Position numbers and translations under genes: made by a program. Below, piece by piece: positions 1-11,788 of a DNA stretch of 64,000 nt (position 1 is the stretch's first letter; each line of letters starts with the position of its first letter). The notes beneath the pieces are model-generated. The model did no database searches. It was not told the DNA's origin and was given only the letters and a program-made list of their open reading frames with translations. The stretch covers positions 44,329,618 through 44,393,617 of the forward strand of contig CM051027.1 in the NCBI GenBank assembly GCA_027627225.1, written 5' to 3'. The stretch is from Congeria kusceri (Eukaryota; Mollusca; Bivalvia; Myida; Dreissenidae).

Positions 1-6
1 CCATAG
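1..6 (+). CDS. RSPH14: Last two codons (Pro-stop) of a preceding RSPH14 terminal exon
   Basis: CCA TAG is the end of the 84-nt terminal exon whose other 78 nt lie left of the window. It matches the ends of the eight complete terminal exons further right, so at least one more unit precedes the window. Confidence 0.8.
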   Translation, partial: P

Positions 7-219
7 GTCACTGACATGTGCAGTTTATACCATTAGTATTTAATCCATTACACAAAGAAGACATCTAAGAAGCAAGACATTTTATGACTTATTTGTTTTA
101 TTATATTTTCGTGATTTGTATTATTTTATTTTGAAAAGTAATTTATGTATTGTTTTCTGTGTGTATGTTTTATTATTGATGGTTAAGTCTCTGTGATATG
201 CTATACACATTTTGTTATG

Positions 220-225
220 AATAAA
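220..225 (+). promoter_or_regulatory. Polyadenylation signal AATAAA after the RSPH14 stop codon
   Basis: AATAAA lies 214 nt past the TAG and is followed by GT/T-rich DNA (TATGTTGTTGATTATTGTGTTC), the usual layout of a metazoan 3' end. Counterparts sit 219 bases after each unit start, for example 5436-5441, so each copy can in principle terminate its own transcript. Confidence 0.6.
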
Positions 226-467
226 TGTACTCTCTATATGTTGTTGATTATTGTGTTCAGCAAAATTTGTCAGACTTTCTTAAATTCACTACTTTCCAAT
301 AATTAATTGAAGTACTGACCTTGGCTTTCTAAACTACTTATTATATTAAGTGTGAGGATAACTAGTTTAAACTTTGAAATAACATTTGAAGAACCTCCCG
401 TAACAATGTTAACATAATGCTGAAATGACACAGGGCTTTGCTTGTTGCTAGATAGTGGAAAAAATAG

Positions 468-469
<2 letters not shown>

Positions 470-496
<27 letters not shown>
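470..496. repeat. (AT)n microsatellite, unit 1; lengths differ between units
   Basis: Pure AT dinucleotide run. Counterparts: 5686-5734 (49 nt), 10924-10960 (37), 16152-16186 (35), 21378-21402 (25), 26592-26616 (25), 31806-31870 (65), 37060-37102 (43). In unit 9 an A-run (42284-42311) is fused to an interrupted AT run reaching about 42380. This tract accounts for almost all the length difference between units. Confidence 0.95.
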
Positions 497-499
<3 letters not shown>

Positions 500-527
500 G
501 AGAGTTACTGGGTGCATGTTGTGGGTG

Positions 528-902
528 TTATTGGGGTTCTAGAGAGACTACATACAGTATAACGAGTTCTGATATTTCTGCTGATAGTTTCTTCAGTTTC
601 ATACATGATATATGGATGCTGCTTCCATATTTTATAAGGTTCCCTTTTTTAACAAAAGTACTGCTTCCTCTGTAGTGAGCATGCTCCAAGAAGCATTTTA
701 ACGTATGCAATTCAACTGGATAACTGATGGTAGTGGTACTAGTAAAGCCGTCTCTATTTAAACAAGAGCTGTTTGTAAAACAGTTAAGCCTCTCTTGGTT
801 AAAAGCAATCTTTAAAATATCAAGTTTGGTGAAGATCGGATGAAGAGAGTGGAAACTGCTAAAAATAACTGCTGTTCCTTGGGCAAGTTGGTTGATCATC
901 AA
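528..902 (-). CDS. Hypothetical 124-codon ORF, doubtful
   Basis: Open reading frame from ATG with no family that I recognise, no signal peptide and no clear domain. Residues 70-110 have ordinary protein composition (KCFLEHAHYRGSSTFVKKG). It is present in all nine units. In units 3, 4, 8 and 9 a 2-bp insertion shifts the N-terminus to a different start, and in unit 9 a 12-bp deletion removes four codons without breaking the frame. Because the copies are nearly identical, their agreement is not independent evidence of coding. It may be a relic of an older element, or chance. Confidence 0.15.
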   Translation of the reverse strand: MMINQLAQGTAVIFSSFHSLHPIFTKLDILKIAFNQERLNCFTNSSCLNRDGFTSTTTISYPVELHTLKCFLEHAHYRGSSTFVKKGNLIKYGSSIHISCMKLKKLSAEISELVILYVVSLEPQ

Positions 903-923
903 ACTGGGCGAAGATGTTACACT

Positions 924-1322
924 TTCGCATCGTGGTTTCGCAACCTCGCATCGTGATTTCGCTCCGTCGTGTCGTGTTCTACGCTTGTAATCGGATTATC
1001 CAAAGGTCGAGAGTGCGATTCGCGAGAATACGATGCAAAATTGCGATAATCACGTGACGATGCAAAATTGCGAAAAAACGATGCGAAATTGCGAGAATAC
1101 GATGCGAGATCACGATATTAATTTCGCAACCTCGCAACGTGTTTTCGCATTCTCGACCTTTGGATATATAAGGGCGAAAACACGATGCGAGGGCGCGAGA
1201 TTACGATTCGAGATCGCGATATTAATTTCGCGATCTCGCATCGTAATCTCGCAACATCGCATCGTGATTTCGCTACTTCGTATCGTGTTCTCGCGTTCTC
1301 GCGCTTGTAATGCAAAGCTCGA
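924..1322. repeat. GC-richer foldback region, unit 1
   Basis: About 400 bp made of a degenerate short word (TTCGCATCGTGA / its complement, with CTCGCAAC spacers) in both orientations. The best hairpin has a left arm at 1172-1219 and a right arm at 1228-1275, 41 of 48 positions pairing around an 8-nt AT loop (1220-1227). A second, perfect 15-nt pair joins 998-1012 with 1151-1165. Open frames on both strands here (for example 1033-1338) are artefacts of the repeated CGA/TCG words. It could be an old foldback transposon or a locally inverted satellite. Much of the unit's CpG content lies here. Confidence 0.8.
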
Positions 1323-1566
1323 AAATGGAAAACAATGAGTGGCTCTAACGGACCACCGTAGAATTTTATATGGTGATTCACTGAAAATAGTACTATGTAA
1401 TGATGACGTTCAAAACACGAATTTACAGAACGATACTATAATAATGGTAACACGCTAAAATGATTGTGAAATCATGATAGCGACACTCTATTTTAAGTCT
1501 GTTTTGTTTTTGTCAATTATTTAAACTTGCAGACTTTTCGCCGACTTAATGGTCCATCTGTACATA

Positions 1567-2568
1567 TGAGGGCTGTTCCTAAAGTTCATAGGCAAAGATG
1601 CTTTTGGCAATAGATCATCAATGCAAACAACAATATGTAAATCAAATGAAAGATAAACATCTTGTGAAAATTAAGCACACACTTGAATATATGAAAACTA
1701 CCTTATATGGAAATAAATTGTTTTAAAGTAAGCAACATGTATAAAGTATGGAGCACTTTGAATTCAAAGACTATCACTAATGAATTGTACTAATTCACAA
1801 CTAAATATAATCGATAAATATGGACTGTTTGAAAGTGTTGTAATATGCTGTTATTTTGTGACACCTTTACTGAAAGTTTGGACATTATCATTAAATGTTT
1901 TCAAACATAACTAAATAAGCAAAAAAGCGTGGTACAGAGTGTGCTAAACAAAAAGCATGAAAATGACTTCAAGGACGGAGCAGTTGAATGAATTCGACAT
2001 TGTGTAGCTTCTGAAATGACCTGGACCGTAAAGATTGTATAATCACTAAATCAGAGGAACAACTTACCTGCACAAAATATTTACTGACGACATTATAACT
2101 ACTGATTTTACAAGGTCTGATAATTTGTAACATACCATAAATACCATAGGTGAATTCATGAAATGTGCAATGTTATTCATTGTAAAACGGATTTGCAGTG
2201 ACACTTATTTCACAACATTTCGGAACTCCCAACATGGCTGCAATATCTACCATAGCTTTATATGAAAGAACATTAACAAAACATGTATGTGCACACTACT
2301 AAACAAATTAAACACGAGGGAGATTAATTCGCAAATATGTAAAGAAATGTTGAATTTTGATGTCATTCTGACGTCAATCTGCTCCGTATGTTTGACAGTG
2401 TGTTTGCAAATAAGCCGTAATGCTGTACATGTTCTATATATTTTGTAAAGAATGGCCGTACTATGTAGAAAAATAAATGTTCTTTGTAATAGTGTAATTT
2501 GATGAACATTTGCATTACAAAAATATAATAATTTCTATATTGTCCATGAACTTTAAGACCAGCCCTCG
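1567..2568. mobile_element. Mariner-like TIR element, non-coding, unit 1
   Basis: Terminal inverted repeats of about 30 bp: the left end reads TGAGGGCTGTTCCTAAAGTT and the right end, read in reverse, CGAGGGCTGGTCTTAAAGTT. TA dinucleotides flank both ends (1565-1566 and 2569-2570), as expected for Tc1/mariner target-site duplication. The GAGGG...AAAGTT end sequence is mariner-like. At 1002 bp it is shorter than a full mariner (about 1.3 kb) and I see no intact transposase frame, so it is a decayed or non-autonomous copy that predates the array. Confidence 0.7.
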
Positions 2569-2861
2569 TAGTCCGCTCCTTTAACCTTCAAAGTACATTT
2601 TCAAGGAACAAGAACGCACTTGCCTGCCTATTTTTCAGTCCAGTGCTAATTCTTAGTTGTGATTGTATAATAGTGGCACCATTGAACATCGGAAAGGTCT
2701 ACAGTATTATTGATTAAGTGTCAGAAAAGCATTGATGTAGCCGTCCGACAATTTTAATGCATTCATTTATTCCCGCTGTCAATTTTATCCTGATGCCATA
2801 AAATTAATCCCCATAATGATGTATAATCTTCGAAATGCAGATATCCATTCGCTGGAATGGA

Positions 2862-4895
2862 GGCTCTGAGGTGTATGTTGTGCTTTACAGGGACTGACCT
2901 GTATGTTCTGTGTTACAGGCTCTGACATGTATATTCGAACATGTATGTTCTACATTACAGGCTCTGACATGTATGTTCTGTGTTGCAGGCTCTAACATGT
3001 ATGTTCTGTGTTTCAGGCTCTGACATGTATGTTCTGTGTTACAGGCTCTGATATGTATGTTCTCTGTTTCAGGCTCAGACATGTATGTTCTGTGTCAAAG
3101 GCTCTGAGGTGTATGTTCTGTGTTACAGGTTCTGACCTGTATGTTCTATATTACAGGTTCTGATATGTATGTTCTATATTACAGGCTCTGAAGTGTATGT
3201 TCTGTGTTAAAGGCTATGAGGTGTCTGTTCTGTGTTACAGGCTCTGACATGTATGTTCTATGTTACAGGTTCTGACATGTATATTATGTGTTACAGGCTC
3301 TGACATCTATGTTCTGTGTTACAGACTCTGACATGTATGTTCTGTGTTACAGGCTCTGACACGTATGTTCTATGTTACAGACTCTGACACATATGTTCTA
3401 TGTTACAGGCTCTGACATGTATGTTCTATATTACAGACTCGGACATGTATGTTCTGTGTTAAAGGCTCTGAGGTGTATGTTCTGTGTTACAGATTCTGAC
3501 CTGTATGTTCTATATTACAGGTTCTGATATGTATGTTCTATATTACAGGCTCTGAAGTGTATGTTCTGTGTTAAAGGCTATGAGGTGTATGTTCTGTGTT
3601 ACAGACTCTGACATGTATGTTCTGTGTTACAGACTCTGACATGTATGTTCTATGTTACAGACTCTGACATGTATGTTCTCTGTTAGAGGCTCTGATGTGT
3701 ATGTTCTGTGTTACAGGCTCTGACATATATGTTATGTGTTACAGGCTCTGACATGTATGTTCTGTGTTACAGGCTCTTACATGTGTGTTCTATGTTACAG
3801 GCTCTGACATGTATGTTCTATGTTACAGACTCTGACATGTATGTTCTGTGTTATAGGCTCTGACATGTATGTTCTATGTGACAGGCTCTGATGTGTGTAT
3901 TGTGTGTTACAGGCTCTGGCATGTATGTTCTGTGTTACAGGCTGTGATGTGTGTGTTCTATGTTACAGGCTCTGAAATATATGTACTATGTTACAGGCTC
4001 TGACATGTATGTTCTTTGTTTGAGGTTCTTACATGTTTGTTCTGTGTTACAGGCTCTGATACGTATGTTCTCTGTTTCAGGCTCGGACATGTATGTTGTG
4101 TGTTAAAGGCTCTGAGGTGTATGTTCTGTGTTATTGGCTCTGACATGTATTTTCTATGTTACAGGCTCTGATATGTATGTTCTATGTTACAGCTTCTGAT
4201 ATGTATGTTCTATGTTACAGTCTCTGACATGTATGTTCTGTGTTACAGGCTCTGACATGTATTTTCTATGTTACAGGCTCTGATGTGTGTGTTGTGTGTT
4301 ACAGGCTCTGACATGTATGTTCTGTGTTACAGGCTCTGACATGTAGTATGTTCTGTGTTACAGGCTCTGACATGTGTGTTCTATGTTACAGGCTCTGATG
4401 TGTGTGTTGTGTGTTACAGGCTCTGACATGTATGTTCTGTGTTACAGGCTCTGATGTGTATGTTCTGTGTTACAGGCTCGGACTTGTATGTTCTATGTTA
4501 CAGGCTCTGACATGTATGTTCTATGTTACAGGTTCTGACATGTGTGTTCTATGTTACAGGCTCTGACATGTATGTTCTGTGTTACAGGCTGTTATGTGTG
4601 TGCTCTATGTTACAGGCTCTGACATGTCTGTTCTGTGTTACAGGCTCTGATGTGTATGTTCTGTGTTACAGGCTCTGACATGTATGTTCTGTGTTACAGG
4701 CTGTTATGTGTGTGCTCTATGTTACAGGCTCTGACATGTCTGTTCTGTGTTACAGGTTCTGACATGTATGTTCTATGTTACAGGCTCTGACATATATATG
4801 TTATGTTACAGGCTCTGACATGTATGTTCTTTATTACAGGCTCTGACATGTATGTTCTATGTTACAGGCTTTGATGTGTATGTTCTGTGTTACAG
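2862..4895 (+). repeat. ~28-bp minisatellite made of splice-acceptor-like monomers, unit 1
   Basis: About 72 degenerate monomers. The consensus starts GCTCTGACATGTATG and ends TTCTGTGTTACAG. The last monomer runs straight into the real exon, whose acceptor is the same TTCTGTGTTACAG and whose first 8 nt are the same GCTCTGAC. Some monomers lose the AG (TTAAAG, GTCAAAG), and one is 3 bp longer (CATGTAGTATG). Monomer blocks are themselves repeated inside, for example two similar runs near 3100-3240 and 3470-3600. Length is 2034 bp in units 1-7. The 65-codon reverse-strand frames here are repeat artefacts. Confidence 0.95.
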
Positions 4896-5222
4896 GCTCT
4901 GACGTGCCTCTCAGAGGCTCCAGAAGGTCGGAGAACATTGCTGGAACATGTGGACAAGGTAATAACAAAATGACCTTAAATATATAACTTACGAAGAACG
5001 CAACTTGTCACATTTAGTAATTTTAAATGATTTTGATTACTTTTATTTTCCACCCTTGTCCTTTAACATTCTAACATGATGTGCTATGCAGCTTGTCCCA
5101 AGTTAGTCCCACAAATGTGTATGGTTGGGTTATTTCAGATCAAAGTACATCAGAAAGACCCGATCCCTGCCGTGGCCCGTGCAGCTGACATCGCAGTGAA
5201 GGTCATTGAGTGGAAGCCATAG
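4896..5222 (+). CDS. RSPH14: RSPH14 last two exons, copy 1 (4896-4958 and 5139-5222)
   Basis: RSPH14 (RTDR1) is an armadillo-repeat protein of the radial spoke head in the ciliary/flagellar axoneme. Here the last 48 residues are encoded by two exons. The 63-nt exon (phase 0 at both ends) gives ALTCLSEAPEGR...EHVDK, and the 84-nt exon gives IKVHQKDPIPAVARAADIAV followed by KVIEWKP and a stop. Splice sites are canonical: TGTGTTACAG before 4896, AAG|GTAATA after 4958, TTATTTCAG before 5139. The ALT-x-L-x-EAPEGR motif and KVIEWKP end match my memory of vertebrate RSPH14 C-termini. The upstream armadillo exons are not in the window. The reading frame is fully open, and codons are identical in all eight copies. 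Confidence 0.85.
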
Positions 5223-5682
5223 GTCACTGACATGTGCAGTTTATACCATTAGTATTTAATCCATTACACAAAGAAGACATCTAAGAAGCAAGACATTTTA
5301 TGACTTATTTGTTTTATTATATTTTCGTGATTTGTATTATTTTATTTTGAAAAGTAATTTATGTATTGTTTTCTGTGTGTATGTTTTATTATTGATGGTT
5401 AAGTCTCTGTGATATGCTATACACATTTTGTTATGAATAAATGTACTCTCTATATGTTGTTGATTATTGTGTTCAGCAAAATTGGTCAGACTTTCTTAAA
5501 TTCACTACTTTCCAATAATTAATTGAAGTACTGACCTTGGCTTTCTAAACTACTTATTATATTAAGTGTGAGGATAACTAGTTTAAACTTTGAAATAACA
5601 TTTGAAGAACCTCCCGTAACAATGTTAACATAATGCTGAAATGACACAGGGCTTTGCTTGTTGCTAGATAGTGGAAAAAATA

Positions 5683-5737
<55 letters not shown>

Positions 5738-6161
5738 GAGAGTTACTGGGTGCATGTTGTGGGTGTTATTGGGGTTCTAGAGAGACTACATACAGTATAA
5801 CGAGTTCTGATATTTCTGCTGATAGTTTCTTCAGTTTCATACATGATATATGGATGCTGCTTCCATATTTTATAAGGTTCCCTTTTTTAACAAAAGTACT
5901 GCTTCCTCTGTAGTGAGCATGCTCCAAGAAGCATTTTAACGTATGCAATTCAACTGGATAACTGATGGTATTGGTACTAGTAAAGCCGTCTCTATTTAAA
6001 CAAGAGCTGTTTGTAAAACAGTTAAGCCTCTCTTGGTTAAAAGCAATCTTTAAAATATCAAGTTTGGTGAAGATCGGATGAAGAGAGTGGAAACTGCTAA
6101 AAATAACTGCTGTTCCTTGGGCAAGTTGGTTGATCATCAAACTGGGCGAAGATGTTACACT

Positions 6162-6560
6162 TTCGCATCGTGGTTTCGCAACCTCGCATCGTGATTTCGC
6201 TCCGTCGTGTCGTGTTCTACGCTTGTAATCGGATTATCCAAAGGTCGAGAGTGCGATTCGCGAGAATACGATGCAAAATTGCGATAATCACGTGACGATG
6301 CAAAATTGCGAAAAAACGATGCGAAATTGCGAGAATACGATGCGAGATCACGATATTAATTTCGCAACCTCGCAACGTGTTTTCGCATTCTCGACCTTTG
6401 GATATATAAGGGCGAAAACACGATGCGAGGGCGCGAGATTACGATTCGAGATCGCGATATTAATTTCGCGATCTCGCATCGTAATCTCGCAACATCGCAT
6501 CGTGATTTCGCTACTTTGTATCGTGTTCTCGCGTTCTCGCGCTTGTAATGCAAAGCTCGA
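6162..6560. repeat. GC-richer foldback region, unit 2
   Basis: Counterpart of 924-1322, differing by one C-to-T change (TTTGTATCG). Confidence 0.8.
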
Positions 6561-6804
6561 AAATGGAAAACAATGAGTGGCTCTAACGGACCACCGTAGA
6601 ATTTTATATGGTGATTCACTGAAAATAGTACTATGTAATGATGACGTTCAAAACACGAATTTACAGAACGATACTATAATAATGGTAACACGCTAAAATG
6701 ATTGTGAAATCATGATAGCGACACTCTATTTTAAGTCTGTTTTGTTTTTGTCAATTATTTAAACTTGCAGACTTTTCGCCGACTTAATGGTCCATCTGTA
6801 CATA

Positions 6805-7806
6805 TGAGGGCTGTTCCTAAAGTTCATAGGCAAAGATGCTTTTGGCAATAGATCATCAATGCAAACAACAATATGTAAATCAAATGAAAGATAAACATCT
6901 TGTGAAAATTAAGCACACACTTGAATATATGAAAACTACCTTATATGGAAATAAATTGTTTTAAAGTAAGCAACATGTATAAAGTATGGAGCACTTTGAA
7001 TTCAAAGACTATCACTAATGAATTGTACTAATTCACAACTAAATATAATCGATAAATATGGACTGTTTGAAAGTGTTGTAATATGCTGTTATTTTGTGAC
7101 ACCTTTACTGAAAGTTGGGACATTATCATTAAATGTTTTCAAACATAACTAAATAAGCAAAAAAGCGTGGTACAGAGTGTGCTAAACAAAAAGCATGAAA
7201 ATGACTTCAAGGACGGAGCAGTTGAATGAATTCGACATTGTGTAGCTTCTGAAATGACCTGGACCGTAAAGATTGTATAATCACTAAATCAGAGGAACAA
7301 CTTACCTGCACAAAATATTTACTGACGACATTATAACTACTGATTTTACAAGGTCTGATAATTTGTAACATACCATAAATACCATAGGTGAATTCATGAA
7401 ATGTGCAATGTTATTCATTGTAAAACGGATTTGCAGTGACACTTATTTCACAACATTTCGGAACTCCCAACATGGCTGCAATATCTACCATAGCTTTATA
7501 TGAAAGAACATTAACAAAACATGTATGTGCACACTACTAAACAAATTAAACACGAGGGAGATTAATTCGCAAATATGTAAAGAAATGTTGAATTTTGATG
7601 TCATTCTGACGTCAATCTGCTCCGTATGTTTGACAGTGTGTTTGCAAATAAGCCGTAATGCTGTACATGTTCTATATATTTTGTAAAGAATGGCCGTACT
7701 ATGTAGAAAAATAAATGTTCTTTGTAATAGTGTAATTTGATGAACATTTGCATTACAAAAATATAATAATTTCTATATTGTCCATGAACTTTAAGACCAG
7801 CCCTCG
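6805..7806. mobile_element. Mariner-like TIR element, unit 2
   Basis: Same length and ends as 1567-2568, with TA on both sides. Carries GTTGGGAC in place of GTTTGGAC. Confidence 0.7.
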
Positions 7807-8099
7807 TAGTCCGCTCCTTTAACCTTCAAAGTACATTTTCAAGGAACAAGAACGCACTTGCCTGCCTATTTTTCAGTCCAGTGCTAATTCTTAGTTGTGA
7901 TTGTATAATAGTGGCACCATTGAACATCGGAAAGGTCTACAGTATTATTGATTAAGTGTCAGAAAAGCATTGATGTAGCCGTCCGACAATTTTAATGCAT
8001 TCATTTATTCCCGCTGTCAATTTTATCCTGATGCCATAAAATTAATCCCCATAATGATGTATAATCTTCGAAATGCAGATATCCATTCGCTGGAATGGA

Positions 8100-10133
8100 G
8101 GCTCTGAGGTGTATGTTGTGCTTTACAGGGACTGACCTGTATGTTCTGTGTTACAGGCTCTGACATGTATATTCGAACATGTATGTTCTACATTACAGGC
8201 TCTGACATGTATGTTCTGTGTTGCAGGCTCTAACATGTATGTTCTGTGTTTCAGGCTCTGACATGTATGTTCTGTGTTACAGGCTCTGATATGTATGTTC
8301 TCTGTTTCAGGCTCAGACATGTATGTTCTGTGTCAAAGGCTCTGAGGTGTATGTTCTGTGTTACAGGTTCTGACCTGTATGTTCTATATTACAGGTTCTG
8401 ATATGTATGTTCTATATTACAGGCTCTGAAGTGTATGTTCTGTGTTAAAGGCTATGAGGTGTCTGTTCTGTGTTACAGGCTCTGACATGTATGTTCTATG
8501 TTACAGGTTCTGACATGTATATTATGTGTTACAGGCTCTGACATCTATGTTCTGTGTTACAGACTCTGACATGTATGTTCTGTGTTACAGGCTCTGACAC
8601 GTATGTTCTATGTTACAGACTCTGACACATATGTTCTATGTTACAGGCTCTGACATGTATGTTCTATATTACAGACTCGGACATGTATGTTCTGTGTTAA
8701 AGGCTCTGAGGTGTATGTTCTGTGTTACAGATTCTGACCTGTATGTTCTATATTACAGGTTCTGATATGTATGTTCTATATTACAGGCTCTGAAGTGTAT
8801 GTTCTGTGTTAAAGGCTATGAGGTGTATGTTCTGTGTTACAGACTCTGACATGTATGTTCTGTGTTACAGACTCTGACATGTATGTTCTATGTTACAGAC
8901 TCTGACATGTATGTTCTCTGTTAGAGGCTCTGATGTGTATGTTCTGTGTTACAGGCTCTGACATATATGTTATGTGTTACAGGCTCTGACATGTATGTTC
9001 TGTGTTACAGGCTCTTACATGTGTGTTCTATGTTACAGGCTCTGACATGTATGTTCTATGTTACAGACTCTGACATGTATGTTCTGTGTTATAGGCTCTG
9101 ACATGTATGTTCTATGTGACAGGCTCTGATGTGTGTATTGTGTGTTACAGGCTCTGGCATGTATGTTCTGTGTTACAGGCTGTGATGTGTGTGTTCTATG
9201 TTACAGGCTCTGAAATATATGTACTATGTTACAGGCTCTGACATGTATGTTCTTTGTTTGAGGTTCTTACATGTTTGTTCTGTGTTACAGGCTCTGATAC
9301 GTATGTTCTCTGTTTCAGGCTCGGACATGTATGTTGTGTGTTAAAGGCTCTGAGGTGTATGTTCTGTGTTATTGGCTCTGACATGTATTTTCTATGTTAC
9401 AGGCTCTGATATGTATGTTCTATGTTACAGCTTCTGATATGTATGTTCTATGTTACAGTCTCTGACATGTATGTTCTGTGTTACAGGCTCTGACATGTAT
9501 TTTCTATGTTACAGGCTCTGATGTGTGTGTTGTGTGTTACAGGCTCTGACATGTATGTTCTGTGTTACAGGCTCTGACATGTAGTATGTTCTGTGTTACA
9601 GGCTCTGACATGTGTGTTCTATGTTACAGGCTCTGATGTGTGTGTTGTGTGTTACAGGCTCTGACATGTATGTTCTGTGTTACAGGCTCTGATGTGTATG
9701 TTCTGTGTTACAGGCTCGGACTTGTATGTTCTATGTTACAGGCTCTGACATGTATGTTCTATGTTACAGGTTCTGACATGTGTGTTCTATGTTACAGGCT
9801 CTGACATGTATGTTCTGTGTTACAGGCTGTTATGTGTGTGCTCTATGTTACAGGCTCTGACATGTCTGTTCTGTGTTACAGGCTCTGATGTGTATGTTCT
9901 GTGTTACAGGCTCTGACATGTATGTTCTGTGTTACAGGCTGTTATGTGTGTGCTCTATGTTACAGGCTCTGACATGTCTGTTCTGTGTTACAGGTTCTGA
10001 CATGTATGTTCTATGTTACAGGCTCTGACATATATATGTTATGTTACAGGCTCTGACATGTATGTTCTTTATTACAGGCTCTGACATGTATGTTCTATGT
10101 TACAGGCTTTGATGTGTATGTTCTGTGTTACAG
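8100..10133 (+). repeat. Acceptor-like minisatellite, unit 2
   Basis: 2034 bp with the same monomer order as in unit 1, including the internal odd monomers. Confidence 0.95.
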
Positions 10134-10460
10134 GCTCTGACGTGCCTCTCAGAGGCTCCAGAAGGTCGGAGAACATTGCTGGAACATGTGGACAAGGTAA
10201 TAACAAAATGACCTTAAATATATAACTTACGAAGAACGCAACTTGTCACATTTAGTAATTTTAAATGATTTTGATTACTTTTATTTTCCACCCTTGTCCT
10301 TTAACATTCTAACATGATGTGCTATGCAGCTTGTCCAAAGTTAGTCCCACAAATGTGTATGGTTGGGTTATTTCAGATCAAAGTACATCAGAAAGACCCG
10401 ATCCCTGCCGTGGCCCGTGCAGCTGACATCGCAGTGAAGGTCATTGAGTGGAAGCCATAG
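10134..10460 (+). CDS. RSPH14: RSPH14 last two exons, copy 2 (10134-10196 and 10377-10460)
   Basis: Exons identical to copy 1. The intron differs by one base (GTCCAAAG). Both splice sites intact. Confidence 0.83.
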
Positions 10461-10920
10461 GTCACTGACATGTGCAGTTTATACCATTAGTATTTAATCC
10501 ATTACACAAAGAAGACATCTAAGAAGCAAGACATTTTATGACTTATTTGTTTTATTATATTTTCGTGATTTGTATTATTTTATTTTGAAAAGTAATTTAT
10601 GTATTGTTTTCTGTGTGTATGTTTTATTATTGATGGTTAAGTCTCTGTGATATGCTATACACATTTTGTTATGAATAAATGTACTCTCTATATGTTGTTG
10701 ATTATTGTGTTCAGCAAAATTGGTCAGATTTTCTTAAATTCACTACTTTCCAATAATTAATTGAAGTACTGACCTTGGCTTTCTAAACTACTTATTATAT
10801 TAAGTGTGAGGATAACTAGTTTAAACTTTGAAATAACATTTGAAGAACCTCCCGTAACAATGTTAACATAATGCTGAAATGACACAGGGCTTTGCTTGTT
10901 GCTAGATAGTGGAAAAAATA

Positions 10921-10963
<43 letters not shown>

Positions 10964-11389
10964 GAGAGTTACTGGGTGCATGTTGTGGGTGTTATTGGGG
11001 TTCTAGAGAGACTACATACAGTATAACGAGTTCTGATATTTCTGCTGATAGTTTCTTCAGTTTCATACATGATATATGGATGCTGCTTCCATATTTTATA
11101 AGGTTCCCTTTTTTAACAAAAGTACTGCTTCCTCTGTAGTGAGCATGCTCCAAGAAGCATTTTAACGTATGCAATTCAACTGGATAACTGATGGTATTGG
11201 TACTAGTAAAGCCGTCTCTATTTAAACAAGAGCTGTTTGTAAAACAGTTAAGCCTCTCTTGGTTAAAAGCAATCTTTAAAATATCAAGTTTGGTGAAGAT
11301 CGGATGAAGAGAGTGGAAACTGCTAAAAATAACTCTGCTGTTCCTTGGGCAAGTTGGTTGATCATCAAACTGGGCGAAGATGTTACACT

Positions 11390-11788
11390 TTCGCATCGTG
11401 GTTTCGCAACCTCGCATCGTGATTTCGCTCCGTCGTGTCGTGTTCTACGCTTGTAATCGGATTATCCAAAGGTCGAGAGTGCGATTCGCGAGAATACGAT
11501 GCAAAATTGCGATAATCACGTGACGATGCAAAATTGCGAAAAAACGATGCGAAATTGCGAGAATACGATGCGAGATCACGATATTAATTTCGCAACCTCG
11601 CAACGTGTTTTCGCATTCTCGACCTTTGGATATATAAGGGCGAAAACACGATGCGAGGGCGCGAGATTACGATTCGAGATCGCGATATTAATTTCGCGAT
11701 CTCGCATCGTAATCTCGCAACATCGCATCGTGATTTCGCTACTTCGTATCGTGTTCTCGCGTTCTCGCGCTTGTAATGCAAAGCTCGA
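11390..11788. repeat. GC-richer foldback region, unit 3
   Basis: Counterpart of 924-1322, with no differences noted. Confidence 0.8.

Larger units (their letters stand above)
1..5216 (+). repeat. Array unit 1, type A
   Basis: Diagnostic variants (defined here for all units): TTGTCAGAC near base 270; GGTAGTGG near 730; AACTGCTG without the CT insertion near 850; TTCGTATC near 1278; ATGGAAAAC near 1326; CGAATTTAC near 1420; GTTTGGAC near 1877; GTCCCAAG in the short intron at its end. The (AT)n tract is 27 nt (470-496). Confidence 0.95.
5217..10454 (+). repeat. Array unit 2, type B
   Basis: Variants: TTGGTCAGAC, GGTATTGG, no CT insertion, TTTGTATC, ATGGAAAAC, CGAATTTAC, GTTGGGAC, intron GTCCAAAG. 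The poly(A) signal is at 5436-5441. Shared type with unit 7. Confidence 0.95.

Noticed and set aside
1151..1175. TATATAA-like box in the foldback region as a promoter
   Set aside because: An isolated TATA-like word inside a repeat, with no supporting transcript start or downstream gene.
1033..1381. Overlapping 101- and 87-codon frames on both strands in each unit
   Set aside because: They come from repeated CGA/TCG words of the foldback region (RSRIVIS-type periodicity), have no domain and exist on both strands at once.
2885..3082. 65-codon reverse-strand frame in each minisatellite
   Set aside because: A pure translation of the 28-bp monomer, whose length is not a multiple of 3; no coding context.
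2862..4895. CRISPR-like array
   Set aside because: Monomers are contiguous with no unique spacers, and the setting is eukaryotic.
5671..5913. (IY)n-containing frames around the AT tract
   Set aside because: Translation of the dinucleotide repeat; length varies with the tract.
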